This document shows positions 63,203 through 64,000 of a stretch of DNA of 64,000 bases, one piece after another. The translations under genes and the position numbers were made by a program. The notes under the pieces were generated by a model that had not been told where the DNA came from, did not search any database, and was given only the letters and a program-made list of their open reading frames with translations. Source of the stretch: Halocynthiibacter sp. SDUM655004. Lineage in GTDB: Bacteria; Pseudomonadota; Alphaproteobacteria; Rhodobacterales; Rhodobacteraceae. Numbering within the stretch: position 1 is the first letter of the stretch; each line of letters begins with the position of its first letter. Location of the stretch: positions 186,001 to 250,000 of the forward strand of contig NZ_JAPDUG010000002.1 in assembly GCF_026015885.1 (NCBI RefSeq). The letters are read 5' to 3'.

Positions 63203-64000
63203 CGGCTGCTTTTCCGTCATCTTTGGTGCCTCGCCCGTCACGCTCGTCTTCGTCGTCGTCATCCTCAAAGGCGCCATCACCGTGGATATCCTCATCCCAC
63301 AGACCTTCAGCCTTGAGATAGGCTTCACGCTGTTTCTCAACACGGGAAACAAGCAAGATCGACACCTCATAGAGGCCGTAAACAACTGTGAACAGGATAA
63401 GCTGGGTGACAACATCCGGAGGTGTCACAAGTGCGGCAACGAGCAGAATGCCAACAACCGCATATTTCCGCACGCCCTTCAAACCACGCGCCGAAACAAG
63501 CCCCGCTTTGCCCATAAGTGTCAGCAAAACAGGAAGCTGGAAACACAGTCCGAATGCCAGAATAAATTTGAGCGACAAGTTCAGGCTTTCGCGCACCGAC
63601 CCAAGAAACACAGTCCGCAACTCTGAGTCTTCGGTCACTTCACCAACGCCCTCTCCTGTGAGCATCCGCGCAAGTGTCGGGATCGCGTCAGAGAAGCCGA
63701 TAAAGAAGTTCATCGCCAGCGGAGTCACCACGTAATGGGCGAAAGTCGCCCCCAGAAGGAACATTACAGGAGACGCAAAGATAAACGGAAGGAACGCGTT
63801 TTGTTCGTTTTTGTATAGCCCCGGCGCGATAAACCGCCAAAGCTGATAAGCAATCACAGGGAATGAAACAGCAAAACCGCCAATCACCGAAATTCGGATC
63901 AAGACAAAGAACTTCTCTTGTGGCGCAGTGAAGATCAATTGCGGGTTTTCACCGCGCGCGCGAAGAACATCTGCGATGGGCTGCGCAAGGAAGTTCAGGA
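63195..64000 (-). CDS. tatC: Twin-arginine translocase subunit TatC (partial, N-terminus missing)
   Basis: TatC recognises twin-arginine signal peptides and forms the core of the Tat translocon. The gene runs off the right edge of the window; the visible part begins LNFLAQPIADVLRARGENPQ and includes the family segments FTAPQEKFFVLIRISV, VMFLLGATFAHYVVTPLAM and GLCFQLPVLLTLMG. Five membrane helices can be counted in the visible part. The C-terminal tail is strongly acidic (DEDIHGDGAFEDDDDEDERD), longer than usual. The tatA and tatB genes would lie beyond the window. Confidence 0.95.
   Translation of the reverse strand, partial: LNFLAQPIADVLRARGENPQLIFTAPQEKFFVLIRISVIGGFAVSFPVIAYQLWRFIAPGLYKNEQNAFLPFIFASPVMFLLGATFAHYVVTPLAMNFFIGFSDAIPTLARMLTGEGVGEVTEDSELRTVFLGSVRESLNLSLKFILAFGLCFQLPVLLTLMGKAGLVSARGLKGVRKYAVVGILLVAALVTPPDVVTQLILFTVVYGLYEVSILLVSRVEKQREAYLKAEGLWDEDIHGDGAFEDDDDEDERDGRGTKDDGKAADE

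Overview
The window reads as chromosomal DNA of an alphaproteobacterium of the Rhodobacteraceae, most likely the Roseobacter group. The grounds are the gene families and their order: lptF-lptG-lptD-surA-pdxA-rsmA; prfA-prmC-DUF4167; a cysteine cluster with DUF2849, sulfite reductase, cysH, DUF934 and ferredoxin-NADP reductase; dnaB-alr-mlaE/mlaF-pqiA-radA-cvpA-purF; surE-pcm-nlpD with DUF815 and tatC. No genus is claimed. Everything was read by eye from the sequence; no database or folding program was run. No prophage, transposon, CRISPR array or integrase was seen.

Layout. 1-7883: start of pepA (partial), then an outer-membrane operon (lptF, lptG, lptD, surA) running into pdxA and rsmA with ATGA-type overlaps. 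7915-15368: DUF4167 protein, prmC and prfA, a small secreted protein with a leaderless-looking promoter, an M20 amidohydrolase, mazG, an iron-binding ABC substrate protein behind an iron-box-like promoter, and a nucleoside hydrolase. 15390-22867: SelO, two tandem tRNA-Asp genes, tRNA-Val, a HU-like protein/SoxR/histidine phosphatase operon, lon and tgt. 22916-26446: phenylalanine hydroxylase pair with a divergent Lrp regulator, two Fe-S assembly genes and tpiA. 26751-34195: P450, the Lrp-linked sulfur assimilation operon (led by a 31-codon cysteine-containing ORF), fpr, an 11-residue-repeat membrane protein, and infC starting at ATA. 34300-38980: an outer-membrane barrel protein and a molybdenum hydroxylase locus (xdhC, molybdopterin-binding protein, 2Fe-2S subunit, FAD subunit) with no large catalytic subunit. 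39282-47067: a hydrolase-like protein of unknown role and the urease cluster ureD-A-B-[two LprI-like]-C-[two extra genes]-E-F-G. 47282-64000: pyrC, pyrE, dnaB (with DnaA boxes upstream), alr, lipid-transport ABC genes, radA, cvpA, purF, bioY, an SDR, surE, pcm, nlpD, a DUF815 ATPase and tatC (partial).

Most of the window is ordinary housekeeping. The points most worth a second look are the cysteine-containing leader ORF before the sulfite reductase operon, the molybdenum hydroxylase locus lacking its large subunit, tandem DnaA boxes before dnaB, a perfect palindrome over the ureE start codon, the accessory genes inside the urease operon, and a structured non-coding stretch ending in a terminator-like hairpin just before the gene at 39282. 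None amounts to a clearly new defence or mobile system.
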